Notes: a model not told the origin generated them from the letters alone. A DNA stretch of 64,000 bases from an uncultured Arenicella sp. (GCA_947499305.1 CANMNN010000001.1:243597-307596), one strand, 5' to 3'. Positions 48,618-56,629 are shown, numbered from the stretch's first letter. Made by a program: numbers and translations.

Positions 48618-49133
48618 ATGAGTTCTGATTTTGAGAAACATCTTTACCTTTTCATTTCCGATGTAATGAAAACAGAATCTGATTTAGAGTGGTTCGAATT
48701 TCCTGACGGCTATAAGGCGGGTAGTATTTTCATAGGTGATGAAGCTGACCCTATCTATATAAACTATTCATTCCCAAACAAGCTAAATGATTGCTATCTA
48801 TGTATCAGTGACGGTTCTCATAAAGATTTAGCCAGTCAAATGGCATCTCTTCAACAGTACAATGAAAATGAAGCTCACCTCTGTCATAACCATACTGTAC
48901 CGACGGACGACAAGTATTTGAATGAAAATGGCTGGTATTCGTATTTAATTACTACACCCCAAATATCGTATAGCAAATTTCCTGAAAACACTGAAATTCA
49001 AGGCCGTAATATAGTTTTTCGTCTAGCGTTACCTTTGAGTAAAAATGAAAAAAGTATAAAGATTGATCAAGGCATAAATGCCTTGATGGATTATTTCCAA
49101 AAAATTGAAAGAGATACCATTAGCTTTGTTTAA
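48618..49133 (+). CDS. cassette 3 protein, unknown
   Basis: 171 residues, AGGA upstream. No signal peptide or membrane helix; acidic and aromatic-rich, with ISDGSHKDLASQMASLQQ and a predicted alpha/beta pattern. It resembles small cytoplasmic immunity-like proteins in composition only. No family recognised. Confidence 0.8.
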   Translation: MSSDFEKHLYLFISDVMKTESDLEWFEFPDGYKAGSIFIGDEADPIYINYSFPNKLNDCYLCISDGSHKDLASQMASLQQYNENEAHLCHNHTVPTDDKYLNENGWYSYLITTPQISYSKFPENTEIQGRNIVFRLALPLSKNEKSIKIDQGINALMDYFQKIERDTISFV

Positions 49134-49135
49134 CC

Positions 49136-49217
49136 ACATAACAAGTTCAAAAACTGCCATTCGCTGCGCTCACTCGGACGCCGCGAGAACGCGGCGCCCG
49201 TTTTAAAGGCGTTATAC
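49136..49217 (+). repeat. attC site 3
   Basis: Common arms; right hairpin GCCGCGAGAACGCGGC. Crossover after G49211. Confidence 0.95.
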
Positions 49218-49239
49218 ATATATAGATAAGGAGCACTAA

Positions 49240-49572
49240 ATGTCTGATAGAAGTGAATCAAAAATAAGGGATTACATTCTCGATCGTTGGGTATCGTGGC
49301 TACTAGAGCTTACAGTTCTTGGTGTTGTGGCTTACTTCGCGATCGCTGAAACACGTAAGACCTCAGAACAAACTAGAGCTATGCTTGCGAAGTATGATGC
49401 GGCAATTTCAAAGTTTGCCGCTGAAAAATCTGAGGCAGTCGATGAAGCAATTGGCTCTGGTTTCGAATCTGCTAAAGAAAAAGCCAAATCGATAAAAGTT
49501 GAAGATATTAAAGGAATGATTAACTCATTTAAGAAAAAAGAAAACTCTGAAGAAAATTCAGAGAGTAACTAA
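49240..49572 (+). CDS. cassette 4 protein: single-pass membrane protein with charged helical tail
   Basis: 110 residues, AAGGAG before the ATG. One transmembrane helix (WLLELTVLGVVAYFAIA, about 18-34) is followed by a long Lys/Glu/Ala-rich helix that may form a coiled coil. Function unknown. Confidence 0.82.
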   Translation: MSDRSESKIRDYILDRWVSWLLELTVLGVVAYFAIAETRKTSEQTRAMLAKYDAAISKFAAEKSEAVDEAIGSGFESAKEKAKSIKVEDIKGMINSFKKKENSEENSESN

Positions 49573-49573
49573 T

Positions 49574-49654
49574 GTATAACAAGTTCAAAAACGAATGCAC
49601 GCACTGCGTGCGCACGGACGCGCTAATCGCGCGCCCGTTTTAAAGGCGTTATGT
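49574..49654 (+). repeat. attC site 4
   Basis: Common arms; left hairpin GCACGCACTGCGTGC, right GCGCTAATCGCGC. Crossover after G49648. Confidence 0.95.
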
Positions 49655-49673
49655 GTATTGAGAGACCTCCAAT

Positions 49674-50063
49674 ATGAACAATACCGACTTCAAACCCGGC
49701 TTTAGATTGTCTATTTTTGATATCGGAATCTTAGCTATCGGGTTCATTGGGGCTTGGTACTTAAAAGATATCGCTGTAGATCTAAGCTACATACTTCTAT
49801 TTGTTGTTTGCCATTTTTTCTATTTTTGCAACATTACTCGCATGTCGCGTATCCCTGAGCTAATTTGGGCAGTTTGTTTTGTCGCTTTGTGTGGTGTTGG
49901 CGTAACTTATGGGATTGTTACATTTAACGAGGCGTTCATAATTTCCTTGTTAATCACTGTAGTTTTAACTGCATTTGAACTCCGAAAACCGTCGTACCAT
50001 GGGGTACTATGGTCAAAGATAAATCCAAGTTTAAAGGAATGGTTTGAAAGCAAAAACACATAA
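49674..50063 (+). CDS. cassette 5 protein: four-helix membrane protein
   Basis: 129 residues with about four hydrophobic segments (IFDIGILAIGFIGAWYL, LSYILLFVVCHFFYF, LIWAVCFVALCGVGVTYGIV, AFIISLLITVVLTAF) and a short basic/aromatic tail. No family recognised. Confidence 0.8.
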   Translation: MNNTDFKPGFRLSIFDIGILAIGFIGAWYLKDIAVDLSYILLFVVCHFFYFCNITRMSRIPELIWAVCFVALCGVGVTYGIVTFNEAFIISLLITVVLTAFELRKPSYHGVLWSKINPSLKEWFESKNT

Positions 50064-50141
50064 CAAGTTCAAAAACGTAAGCGCGCACTATGTGCGCTCG
50101 GACGGCGGGAAGACCCGCCGCCCGTTTTAAAGGCGTTAACT
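50058..50141 (+). repeat. attC site 5
   Basis: Common arms; left GCGCGCACTATGTGCGC, right GGCGGGAAGACCCGCC. Crossover after G50135. Confidence 0.95.
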
Positions 50142-50157
50142 TTACGGGCGACTAATC

Positions 50158-50466
50158 GTGGATCTTGAGCGAACAATATTATTCAGTAATATCACGCATG
50201 CCATACTTTGTAGTTCATATTTAATTTCACTTTTCGCGTTATTTTTATTACGGTCTAAAACTAAGAGTGTAGGCATAGATTTAGCAATTGTCGGCTTCAT
50301 AATCCTTTTCTTAGTGTCGTTTCTAAATGTATTTACGGGTCACTTTTTTGACCTTGAAACAATCAAAGAAATTGCTATGTGGCGGTACCTAATTGAATGT
50401 ATAAGCTTTCTTACAATCAGCTTAGGTGTTCTAGTTTTTAGCAAAGGATTTCGAAATGAAAGTTAA
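50158..50466 (+). CDS. cassette 6 protein: three-helix membrane protein (duplicate of cassette 25)
   Basis: 102 residues, GTG start 22 nt into the cassette, no clear ribosome binding site. Three hydrophobic helices: ILCSSYLISLFALFLL, LAIVGFIILFLVSFLNVF and CISFLTISLGVLVF. The copy at 58205 differs at one residue (Ala15 here, Val there). Function unknown; retention of two copies suggests a live gene or a recent duplication. Confidence 0.8.
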   Translation: MDLERTILFSNITHAILCSSYLISLFALFLLRSKTKSVGIDLAIVGFIILFLVSFLNVFTGHFFDLETIKEIAMWRYLIECISFLTISLGVLVFSKGFRNES

Positions 50467-50541
50467 CAAGTTCAAAAACTGCCATTCGCTACGCTCACTC
50501 GGACGCGCAGAAAACGCGCGCCCGTTTTAAAGGCGTTATGT
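50461..50541 (+). repeat. attC site 6
   Basis: Common arms; right hairpin GCGCGCAGAAAACGCGCG region. Crossover after G50535. Confidence 0.95.
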
Positions 50542-50564
50542 GTGCTTCTAGTTAAGTTGAAGAT

Positions 50565-50792
50565 ATGACCAAAGGAAATACTATATTAATTGTGTCGATT
50601 GACTTAGCTAGTATTGAATATCAAGATTGGTACCAACACCGTGACCCTTGTGTTGGGGATATTGCAAAGGTGATAGATGTCTATAAAGGAGAAGCCGTTA
50701 AAGTAAAACTTGCTTGTGAAGCAAGTAAGGAAAAAAAGGGTTGGCTAGTATTACTACCAGTCAGTAGTCTTCAATATAAATTAGTAAGTTAA
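50565..50792 (+). CDS. cassette 7 protein, small SH3-like fold candidate
   Basis: 75 residues, no membrane segment. The pattern (YQDWYQHRDPCVGDIAKVIDVY, then two beta strands and WLVLLP) suggests a small all-beta domain. Similar VGDIA-IV-IY modules occur in short immunity-like proteins; this is only a resemblance. Confidence 0.7.
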   Translation: MTKGNTILIVSIDLASIEYQDWYQHRDPCVGDIAKVIDVYKGEAVKVKLACEASKEKKGWLVLLPVSSLQYKLVS

Positions 50793-50809
50793 TCGCGCAA
50801 TGGTAAAAC

Positions 50810-50888
50810 ACATAACAAGTTCAAAAACTACCATGCGCTTCGCGCACTCGGACACGCTACTCGCACGCCCGTTTTAAAGGCGTTATGT
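50810..50888 (+). repeat. attC site 7
   Basis: Common arms with slightly degenerate centre (GGACACGCTACTCGCACGCCC). Crossover after G50882. Confidence 0.93.
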
Positions 50889-50932
50889 TTACAAAAATAC
50901 TGAACAGACTCTGAATCTTGATTTATAGAAAG

Positions 50933-51262
50933 ATGAAAAAGTATTTCATTCCATCATTTTTATTTGTTTTGCTTTCTTCGATTGTAATTCTATTCCTAGT
51001 AGTTCGTTTCGAAATCAATAAATTTCCTCTTAAATTTAAGAAAACCCTAGAAAATCAAAATGACATCGAAATAATCATTGGAATTCTAGGAAAGCCTCAT
51101 TATGTTGCTGATAAGGAAAACTTTCACTCTGAAATAAGATCAAACCCAAAGAATAAAGATGGTTTTGAAGTCTATTACTGGGGCAATGGTGATAATTCTT
51201 ATCACTACGTAGTTGTGAACAGAAATAGAAAGGTAATTAATTATAGAAATGTAGGTCGTTAA
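50933..51262 (+). CDS. cassette 8 protein: membrane-anchored small protein
   Basis: 109 residues from the ATG of MKKYFIPS; an upstream TTG is less likely. One N-terminal helix (FIPSFLFVLLSSIVILFLVV) anchors a periplasmic domain with EIIIGILGKPHYVADKEN and a YHYVVVNRNRKV strand, reminiscent of BamE/SmpA-like small domains. That resemblance is weak. Confidence 0.75.
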   Translation: MKKYFIPSFLFVLLSSIVILFLVVRFEINKFPLKFKKTLENQNDIEIIIGILGKPHYVADKENFHSEIRSNPKNKDGFEVYYWGNGDNSYHYVVVNRNRKVINYRNVGR

Positions 51263-51311
51263 ATGTCATTCCATAACTATTCTCTTATTGAACAAAAGCG
51301 AACTGAAAGAA

Positions 51312-51393
51312 ACATAACAAGTTCAAAAACAAGCATTCGCTGCGCTCATTCGGACGCCGCGAAGACGCGGCGCCCGTTTTAAAGGCGTTAGGC
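51312..51393 (+). repeat. attC site 8
   Basis: Common arms; right hairpin CGCCGCGAAGACGCGGCG. Crossover after G51387. Confidence 0.95.
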
Positions 51394-51406
51394 TTACTTG
51401 GGTATC

Positions 51407-51856
51407 ATGTTTTTAAAAATAGCTTTTTCGATCTTCATTTTTTCAATAATGGCTTTCTTTGCTCTAGTTTTAACTTATGATTCTCATCCGCCGGGTAGGT
51501 CGTTTCTAATTAGAACAATAAGCGATCTCGACCAGATAAATAGCAACCATAGTAAAAACGCCCGAGAGAACGATAGGGTTAGAAAAGACCCATGGGGAAG
51601 TAAATTTGTATTAAGCAGTACTACTGGAAAGTTCTATAGTCTTGGTCGTGATGGGAACGATGACTTTGGTAAAAAAGATGACATAACTAATTCAAACAAA
51701 ATCTATTCCTGTAAAGATTATTCAGTGAATTGCCCTAGGTCTATCTCATACTACTTTACTATCATTTCAATGTTGTTGGCTGTGATTTCGCTCATATACT
51801 TATTTTCCTGTTTGTTAATATTTATTTTAAGAAAATCAAATATAAATGAAGCCTAA
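51407..51856 (+). CDS. cassette 9 protein: GspG/pseudopilin-like domain between two membrane helices
   Basis: 149 residues. N-terminal helix LKIAFSIFIFSIMAFFALVL, then about 75 soluble residues, then helix YYFTIISMLLAVISLIYLFSC. The soluble part has VRKDPWGSKFVL and FYSLGRDGNDDFGKKDDI, which mirrors the DPWG...SLGADG...DDI block of type II secretion major pseudopilins (Ca-binding loop). There is no prepilin cleavage motif, so it is a domain borrowing, not a pilin. Confidence 0.75.
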   Translation: MFLKIAFSIFIFSIMAFFALVLTYDSHPPGRSFLIRTISDLDQINSNHSKNARENDRVRKDPWGSKFVLSSTTGKFYSLGRDGNDDFGKKDDITNSNKIYSCKDYSVNCPRSISYYFTIISMLLAVISLIYLFSCLLIFILRKSNINEA

Positions 51857-51928
51857 CAAGTTCAAAAACGAATGCGCCGCAAGCGGCACGGACGCGCTAT
51901 TCGCGCGCCCGTTTTAAAGGCGTTAAAT
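51851..51928 (+). repeat. attC site 9
   Basis: Common arms; left GCCGCAAGCGGC, right GCGCTATTCGCGC. Crossover after G51922. Confidence 0.95.
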
Positions 51929-51942
51929 ATACGGAGCAGATC

Positions 51943-52245
51943 ATGGAATTAACTATTTCAATTTTAGCCTTATTAGGCTCATCCTTGGCTGCACTGTATG
52001 CTCGTTGGGCTTCCTCAGAAGCAAAAAAAGCAAATCAGCTAAGTCGCTTGAATAGCCTTTTAGCATTTCGTAATCACTATTTAGAGCTTATGGCTCATCA
52101 AGAAAAACTTGGCAAGCTATTCAAAGGATTAGAAGGTGGAACCCAAAGAGTGCATGAAACTTATGCTGATCTAGATTTGAAATTAAGAGAAGTAAGCTCG
52201 GAAATAGAAAAGTATCATGAAGGGGTGGTGAAAAATGATATTTAA
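51943..52245 (+). CDS. cassette 10 protein: anchored coiled-coil protein
   Basis: 100 residues, GGAG upstream. One N-terminal helix (ELTISILALLGSSLAALYARW) then an all-helical charged region (LKLREVSSEIEKYHEG). The stop codon lies in the left end of the attC. Unknown function. Confidence 0.78.
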   Translation: MELTISILALLGSSLAALYARWASSEAKKANQLSRLNSLLAFRNHYLELMAHQEKLGKLFKGLEGGTQRVHETYADLDLKLREVSSEIEKYHEGVVKNDI

Positions 52246-52320
52246 CAAGTTCAAAAACTGCCATTCGCTTCGCTCACTCGGACGCGCAGAAGACGCGCGC
52301 CCGTTTTAAAGGCGTTAGGT
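52240..52320 (+). repeat. attC site 10
   Basis: Common arms; right hairpin GCGCAGAAGACGCGC. Crossover after G52314. Confidence 0.95.
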
Positions 52321-52663
52321 TTATTCTTGTTACGGGTAAGCGAGATCGAGTTCTTTCATGAATTCTTTTCTTGCTGAGTAAGCGGCTACCTCAACCATAC
52401 CTCTAGTTCGTCAAATTAGCGGTAGCTAAGAAGTATGGCGGCCTAGTTTAGGCGGGCGTTCTAGTGGTTCCGTGGCAACGCTAGTAAATCAGAGGTTTCG
52501 TTTTAGAGAGTATCGTTCGCGTTTATTGGTAACTTGATATATCTTTGGCTTATTACTTCGTAGCAATTTGAGAGGGACATCGAATGAATCAAAACCTAAC
52601 AAGTTCAAAAACTACCGCCTTCGGCTCGGACGGCGGGAAGACCCGCCGCCCGTTTTAATGGCG
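52315..52663 (+). other. cassette 11, no clear ORF (class B; relatives are cassettes 29 and 30)
   Basis: 349 nt. No frame is conserved through the body among the three copies. The 3' end, with GAGAGGGACATCGAATG, supplies a ribosome binding site and ATG whose 24-codon frame runs through the attC to TTTTAA in all three copies. Confidence 0.75.
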
Positions 52664-52669
52664 TTAGGT
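52594..52669 (+). repeat. attC site 11 (short)
   Basis: Left hairpin reduced to CCGCCTTCGGCTCGG, right GGCGGGAAGACCCGCC; right arm has AATGGCG instead of AAAGGCG. Crossover after G52663. Confidence 0.93.
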
Positions 52670-52680
52670 GTATTTGAGTA

Positions 52681-53133
52681 ATGAACTTCGATAAAGAGAA
52701 AATTTTAGAGACACTGTCTGAGTCTTGGTCCTGGAAAATCCCAAATATAGTTGATGTGCTGGCGGTGAACTCAATGGGAAATTGCATCTTAAGAACTGCC
52801 GAAAACCATTACTGGCGTATCTGTCCAGAAGAGCTCTATGCAAAAATTATTGCTTTAAATGAGAAAGAGTTAAACGAAGTCTTCAGTGATCCTAATGAAA
52901 AAGCAGATTGGCAATTGCTCGGGCTAATTGATCAGGCTGAAAGAGCGCATGGCGAACTAGAACTTGGACAGTGTTATGGAATGGTTATTCCTGCTGTGAT
53001 CGGTGGTGATTATTCTGTAGAAAATATTCAGGTAAAGTCGATTTATGAATATTTGTCTTTGTCTGGCAGCTTCGCTTACCAAACAAAGAATGCAAAGCAA
53101 GGAGATAAGATCAAACTATGTATTACAGACTGA
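52681..53133 (+). CDS. cassette 12 protein: DUF1851 / T6SS immunity Tdi1-like
   Basis: 150 residues, no signal peptide. ENHYWRICPEEL and the C-terminal GQCYGMVIPAVIGGDYSVENIQVKSIYEYLS match the DUF1851 (Tdi1-type immunity) family well. Tdi1 neutralises a type VI DNase effector. No effector gene is nearby, so as an orphan immunity gene it may protect against neighbours' toxins. Confidence 0.85.
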   Translation: MNFDKEKILETLSESWSWKIPNIVDVLAVNSMGNCILRTAENHYWRICPEELYAKIIALNEKELNEVFSDPNEKADWQLLGLIDQAERAHGELELGQCYGMVIPAVIGGDYSVENIQVKSIYEYLSLSGSFAYQTKNAKQGDKIKLCITD

Positions 53134-53140
53134 TATCACC

Positions 53141-53224
53141 ACCTAACAAGTTCAAAAACGAAAGCGCGCACTGTGTGCGCTCGGACGGCGGGAAGACCCG
53201 CCGCCCGTTTTAAAGGCGTTATGT
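53141..53224 (+). repeat. attC site 12
   Basis: Common arms; left GCGCGCACTGTGTGCGC, right GGCGGGAAGACCCGCC. Crossover after G53218. Confidence 0.95.
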
Positions 53225-53255
53225 ACATCTCAAACACTAACAATTCTTTTCCATT

Positions 53256-53630
53256 ATGAAAAAATACCTCCTACTTATATTAATACTTACTTGTTCATTG
53301 ACTGCGAATGCTGAGAGCTTGACTCTTGAAACGCAGAAAGAGAAAGAAACCGCAATTAGTATAAATGCTGCATCTGATAGGCTATCCGAGAAAGTAATGG
53401 ATTGTATCGAAAGCAATGGGGGAGAGATGGAAGGCTGTACTTGCGAAACTAGAGAAGCATGTCCTTTCAAAGCTGACTTTGACAATTTTATTAATTCATA
53501 TTGTTCAGCCGTAACAATTTTTCCTAACTGGAAAAAGGAAATGCTTTATTGGCAGATTGAAGGCGATATTAATGGTTATAATTTGGCAACAAAGCACTTA
53601 GAGCATCATTTTGGTAAGCACTGTAAATAA
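53256..53630 (+). CDS. cassette 13 protein: small secreted Cys-rich protein
   Basis: 124 residues. A clear signal peptide (YLLLILILTCSLTANA) is followed by a helical domain with Cys at DCIESNGGEMEGCTC, EACPF, SYCS and a final HCK, probably disulfide-bonded in the periplasm. No family recognised. Confidence 0.8.
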   Translation: MKKYLLLILILTCSLTANAESLTLETQKEKETAISINAASDRLSEKVMDCIESNGGEMEGCTCETREACPFKADFDNFINSYCSAVTIFPNWKKEMLYWQIEGDINGYNLATKHLEHHFGKHCK

Positions 53631-53633
53631 AGT

Positions 53634-53717
53634 ACATAACAAGTTCAAAAACGAAAATGCCAGCAAGCTGGCACGGACGCCGCATAAGACGCGGCGCCCG
53701 TTTTAAAGGCGTTATGT
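53634..53717 (+). repeat. attC site 13
   Basis: Common arms; left TGCCAGCAAGCTGGCA, right CGCCGCATAAGACGCGGCG. Crossover after G53711. Confidence 0.95.
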
Positions 53718-53727
53718 GTAGTCCAAA

Positions 53728-54045
53728 ATGACCATACCAAGTAAAGGAAGCAGGAAAATCATCGTAGATGGGAAGGAATATATTTGGCTTATAAGAAGTA
53801 AGCCAACTTATACTCAAGAGTGCCAAGAAGGGAAAATGTCTGCTGCGGTAGAATTAAAAGTCAATCCCGGAACAACCTTACAAATTGGGTTTCCTTGTTT
53901 AAGGCCTGATTCAGCTTTTAGTTCAGCACCATTTTCGGTAACTCCAAAAATAATAGAGAGCTGCATTAAAAATGCTTTGTTAAATGGTTGGCAGCCAAAT
54001 GAATCTGGTGCTACTTACAAATATGAATATACAAAACACACATAA
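53728..54045 (+). CDS. cassette 14 protein, widespread small protein family of unknown role
   Basis: 105 residues, cytoplasmic. It starts with SRKIIVDGKEYIWLIRSKPTY and ends with VTPKIIESCIKNALLNGWQP, a beta-rich head and helical tail pattern I recognise from uncharacterised proteins of many bacteria. Function unknown. Confidence 0.78.
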   Translation: MTIPSKGSRKIIVDGKEYIWLIRSKPTYTQECQEGKMSAAVELKVNPGTTLQIGFPCLRPDSAFSSAPFSVTPKIIESCIKNALLNGWQPNESGATYKYEYTKHT

Positions 54046-54123
54046 CAAGTTCAAAAACGAATGCACGCACTGCGTGCGCTCGGACGGCGGGAAGACCCGC
54101 CGCCCGTTTTAAAGGCGTTATAA
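54040..54123 (+). repeat. attC site 14
   Basis: Left GCACGCACTGCGTGC combined with right GGCGGGAAGACCCGCC. Crossover after G54117. Confidence 0.95.
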
Positions 54124-54137
54124 GTATTAGGGTTGTC

Positions 54138-54404
54138 ATGATGGAAAGCGAAGAAAGGATTACTTTGATAGATCGGTTTGCAGTTGGTCTTCTGTCTGCG
54201 CTCAGCGCGTTCATTACGCTAGGCATTCTTATCATGATGGCGTTCTACGTTACTCAGGGTGACCATATTTTCGTAACACTAAAAATATTTTCAGGTGTAG
54301 TAGTATTTTTCTTTATTCTAGGTTTTGCCACACTAGATAATTATTTTATTTCCATATTGAATCCAATATGGAAGCTGATAGGTAAACTAATTAGATGGAA
54401 CTAA
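54138..54404 (+). CDS. cassette 15 protein: two-helix membrane protein
   Basis: 88 residues. Helices ALSAFITLGILIMMAFYV and VVFFFILGFATLDNYFI flank a short loop; the N-terminus is charged (MMESEERITLIDR). Unknown function. Confidence 0.75.
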   Translation: MMESEERITLIDRFAVGLLSALSAFITLGILIMMAFYVTQGDHIFVTLKIFSGVVVFFFILGFATLDNYFISILNPIWKLIGKLIRWN

Positions 54405-54408
54405 AAAC

Positions 54409-54492
54409 TTATAACAAGTTCAAAAACGTAAGCGCGCACTGCGTGCGCTCGGACGGCGGGAAGACCCGCCGCCCGTTTTAAAGGCGTTATAC
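54409..54492 (+). repeat. attC site 15
   Basis: Left GCGCGCACTGCGTGCGC, right GGCGGGAAGACCCGCC. Crossover after G54486. Confidence 0.95.
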
Positions 54493-54500
54493 ATACTAAT

Positions 54501-54857
54501 ATGATCCATTGCCCAAATTGCTCTGAAAAATTTTCGCATCAAACGGCTCTCTGTGAGAATAGAAGGAATCCAAATCGGTGTTTTGGTTGCCCTCACTGCG
54601 GTAAATGGCTTCGAAAGAAAGCTATCGATTTAAAACAAGTTCTTATTGTTTTAGGTATTGTCACTTTTATTTATTTGAACAGTTATTTCATTTTCTATAA
54701 ACAGCTATATTCTATAAGTGATATCAATACTGTCGTACTAGCTGGGCTAGTGATTATGTTCATCTACAATTACTTTAAGTACGGATCGATCACTAATCCT
54801 CAAAAGAAGGTGCAAAGTAAACATAACTACTATGAAGTCATTCCTGATCCAGAATGA
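54501..54857 (+). CDS. cassette 16 protein: zinc-ribbon membrane protein
   Basis: 118 residues. Two Cys pairs, CPNCSEKF and CFGCPHCGKW, with another Cys between them, form a probable zinc ribbon at residues 4-35. Two helices follow (VLIVLGIVTFIYLNSYFIF and INTVVLAGLVIMFIYNYF). The order resembles zinc-ribbon membrane regulators of unknown role. Confidence 0.78.
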   Translation: MIHCPNCSEKFSHQTALCENRRNPNRCFGCPHCGKWLRKKAIDLKQVLIVLGIVTFIYLNSYFIFYKQLYSISDINTVVLAGLVIMFIYNYFKYGSITNPQKKVQSKHNYYEVIPDPE

Positions 54858-54858
54858 T

Positions 54859-54942
54859 GTATAACAAGTTCAAAAACGTAAGCGCGCACTGCGTGCGCTC
54901 GGACGGCGGGAAGACCCGCCGCCCGTTTTAAAGGCGTTAGGT
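54859..54942 (+). repeat. attC site 16
   Basis: Same modules as site 15. Crossover after G54936. Confidence 0.95.
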
Positions 54943-55328
54943 GTACATACTCTATAGGTTAACTCGAAAAGTAGTGTAAAAAATCAAAATATGTTCTTTA
55001 AAATCAATGAGATATGGAGTTATTTCTGATATAATTAGTGTTAACAATAACGCCTCTAGGAGCTTTAATATGAAACGGAATAGACTCTTGAAAATGAATT
55101 TTAAATATCTTCCTGATACCCTTTTTAAACGTAGTGCTGTCTTATATCTTTCCTTTATATTGCAGTTTGCACTACGTTTAAAAAGGGTATCATACTTATA
55201 ATTAACTGTCAATTCATACAGTGCTTATTTGTGTTTGTGGCAATGCCTTTCCCACCTAACAAGTTCAAAAACGAATGCACGCACTGCGTGCGCACGGACG
55301 CGCTATTCGCGCGCCCGTTTTAAAGGCG
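54937..55328 (+). other. cassette 17, dominated by a long inverted repeat, no clear ORF
   Basis: 392 nt, A/T-rich. Overlapping small ORFs exist on both strands (55007-55201 +, 54952-55212 -) but both are created by the inverted repeat. No family resemblance. Confidence 0.65.
55114..55192. repeat. 24-bp perfect inverted repeat in cassette 17
   Basis: Arms 55114-55137 and 55169-55192 (beginning TGATACCCTTTTTAAACG) are exact reverse complements with a 31-nt spacer, a far longer stem than any attC. Confidence 0.9.
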
Positions 55329-55334
55329 TTATGT
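55254..55334 (+). repeat. attC site 17
   Basis: Left GCACGCACTGCGTGC, right GCGCTATTCGCGC. Crossover after G55328. Confidence 0.95.
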
Positions 55335-55353
55335 ATATATCTAGGCGTCATTT

Positions 55354-55749
55354 ATGAACGAGGGTTGGGGCGGAGAAGAATACTTCATCAAATTTAGCGA
55401 AATGGAGTCCGAGGAATTTGCAAGAGGCTATAGCCTTGATAGTTATATTGAGGGGTATGAATTACTAGGTATTAAAGGCTGGAATGACTTTATACTTTTG
55501 AAAGATGGCCAACTATTTAGCTGTCCAACCGTTCCTATTGATACGGCTTATATCGAATTACTAAATGGTGATGTCCTGCCAGGATGTTTGCAAAGCTCAT
55601 CAGATTTAAAAGGTAAAATAAAATGGTATATAAAACCTTTGATATTCGGTGGGAGTGTAGGAAAATCTAACGAGCAATGGGTTGATTTCGAACTACATAT
55701 GAAACTGGTCAATTATTGGAATAACCAGTACAAAAATGCAAATACATAA
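55354..55749 (+). CDS. cassette 18 protein, possibly SUKH/SMI1-related
   Basis: 131 residues, cytoplasmic and acidic. EEYFIKFSEMESEEFARGYSL then GIKGWNDFILLKDGQLFSCPTVPID resembles the C-terminal half of SMI1/KNR4 (SUKH) proteins, which are often immunity proteins. The assignment is tentative. The stop overlaps the attC edge. Confidence 0.7.
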   Translation: MNEGWGGEEYFIKFSEMESEEFARGYSLDSYIEGYELLGIKGWNDFILLKDGQLFSCPTVPIDTAYIELLNGDVLPGCLQSSSDLKGKIKWYIKPLIFGGSVGKSNEQWVDFELHMKLVNYWNNQYKNANT

Positions 55750-55827
55750 CAAGTTCAAAAACGAATATGCCAGCGAGCTGGCACGGACGCCGCATAATAC
55801 GCGGCGCCCGTTTTAAAGGCGTTATGT
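55744..55827 (+). repeat. attC site 18
   Basis: Left TGCCAGCGAGCTGGCA, right CGCCGCATAATACGCGGCG. Crossover after G55821. Confidence 0.95.
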
Positions 55828-55848
55828 TTGTCTTAACTTTTAGCTAGA

Positions 55849-56208
55849 ATGAAGTACTTTCGGCATATCGATTTTAAGGATCGCGACCTTTCGGAATTAG
55901 TGCTTAATCACATACTCGAGGATTTTGTTGCGGGTGGGGGTTCTGAATTGGCTATTTATTGTGTCAACTTTGAGAACTCCGTCATAGCCTTCAAGACAGA
56001 TTCTTCCCTAGATGTATTTAACGTGTTGGATATAGTTAGAACTATGCGATCTCAGGGTATTGAAAGCATCGAATTAAACACCGAAAATCACACATTATCG
56101 GGGTTTTCTGGTGATGGTGGTAAAGAATGGGTATTCGCTATTACCATCAATTCTGAGCGAATTAATGGTGTGCTAGAAAGCTTATGGTATTCAACTTTTG
56201 AACAATAA
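55849..56208 (+). CDS. cassette 19 protein, unknown cytoplasmic protein
   Basis: 119 residues, alpha/beta pattern without membrane helices (LAIYCVNFENSVIAFKT, then SIELNTENHTLSGF). No family recognised. Confidence 0.75.
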   Translation: MKYFRHIDFKDRDLSELVLNHILEDFVAGGGSELAIYCVNFENSVIAFKTDSSLDVFNVLDIVRTMRSQGIESIELNTENHTLSGFSGDGGKEWVFAITINSERINGVLESLWYSTFEQ

Positions 56209-56211
56209 AAA

Positions 56212-56284
56212 ACATAACAAGTTCAAAAACGTAAACCGCCAGCAAGCTGGCTCGGACGCCGCGCCCGTTTTAAAGGCGTTATGT
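56212..56284 (+). repeat. attC site 19 (short)
   Basis: Left CCGCCAGCAAGCTGGC; right hairpin lost, leaving only GGACGCCGCGCCC. Crossover after G56278. Confidence 0.92.
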
Positions 56285-56294
56285 GTGTTAATAC

Positions 56295-56483
56295 TTGAAT
56301 TACTCTAATCAAAGATTATTTAAGGCGATTATTTGGCCTGATGGAGAGGGAAAATCAGGAAAGAGAGTAGAAACTTTAGCTAGTGATCTATCTGAAGCTA
56401 GAAAGAGAATAGAATTGGAATATGAAACCAAAGAAATTTTTGATCTTCATAATTCCGAAGATGCAGAAAAGTCTAGATCGTAA
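56295..56483 (+). CDS. cassette 20 protein, small charged protein
   Basis: 62 residues, TTG start forced by an upstream stop. Hydrophilic; IIWPDGEGKSGKRVETLASDL then a helix. Weak support because of the poor start, but it is the only frame in the cassette. Confidence 0.5.
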   Translation: MNYSNQRLFKAIIWPDGEGKSGKRVETLASDLSEARKRIELEYETKEIFDLHNSEDAEKSRS

Positions 56484-56525
56484 GTTACAAACTTGTGTCC
56501 ACTAAATCGCTTAATATGTCAAAAC

Positions 56526-56607
56526 ACATAACAAGTCCAAAAACATTGCGCACTACGTGCGCGCGGACGCCGCACAAGACGCGGCGCCCGTTTTAAAGGC
56601 GTTATGA
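56526..56607 (+). repeat. attC site 20
   Basis: Left arm AACAAGTCCAAAAAC (T to C); left GCGCACTACGTGCGC, right CGCCGCACAAGACGCGGCG. Crossover after G56601. Confidence 0.94.
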
Positions 56608-56629
56608 GTATTGAGATATACCTTTAAAG

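Noticed and set aside
55007..55201. Small ORFs on both strands of cassette 17
   Set aside because: Both are products of the perfect inverted repeat; no independent support.
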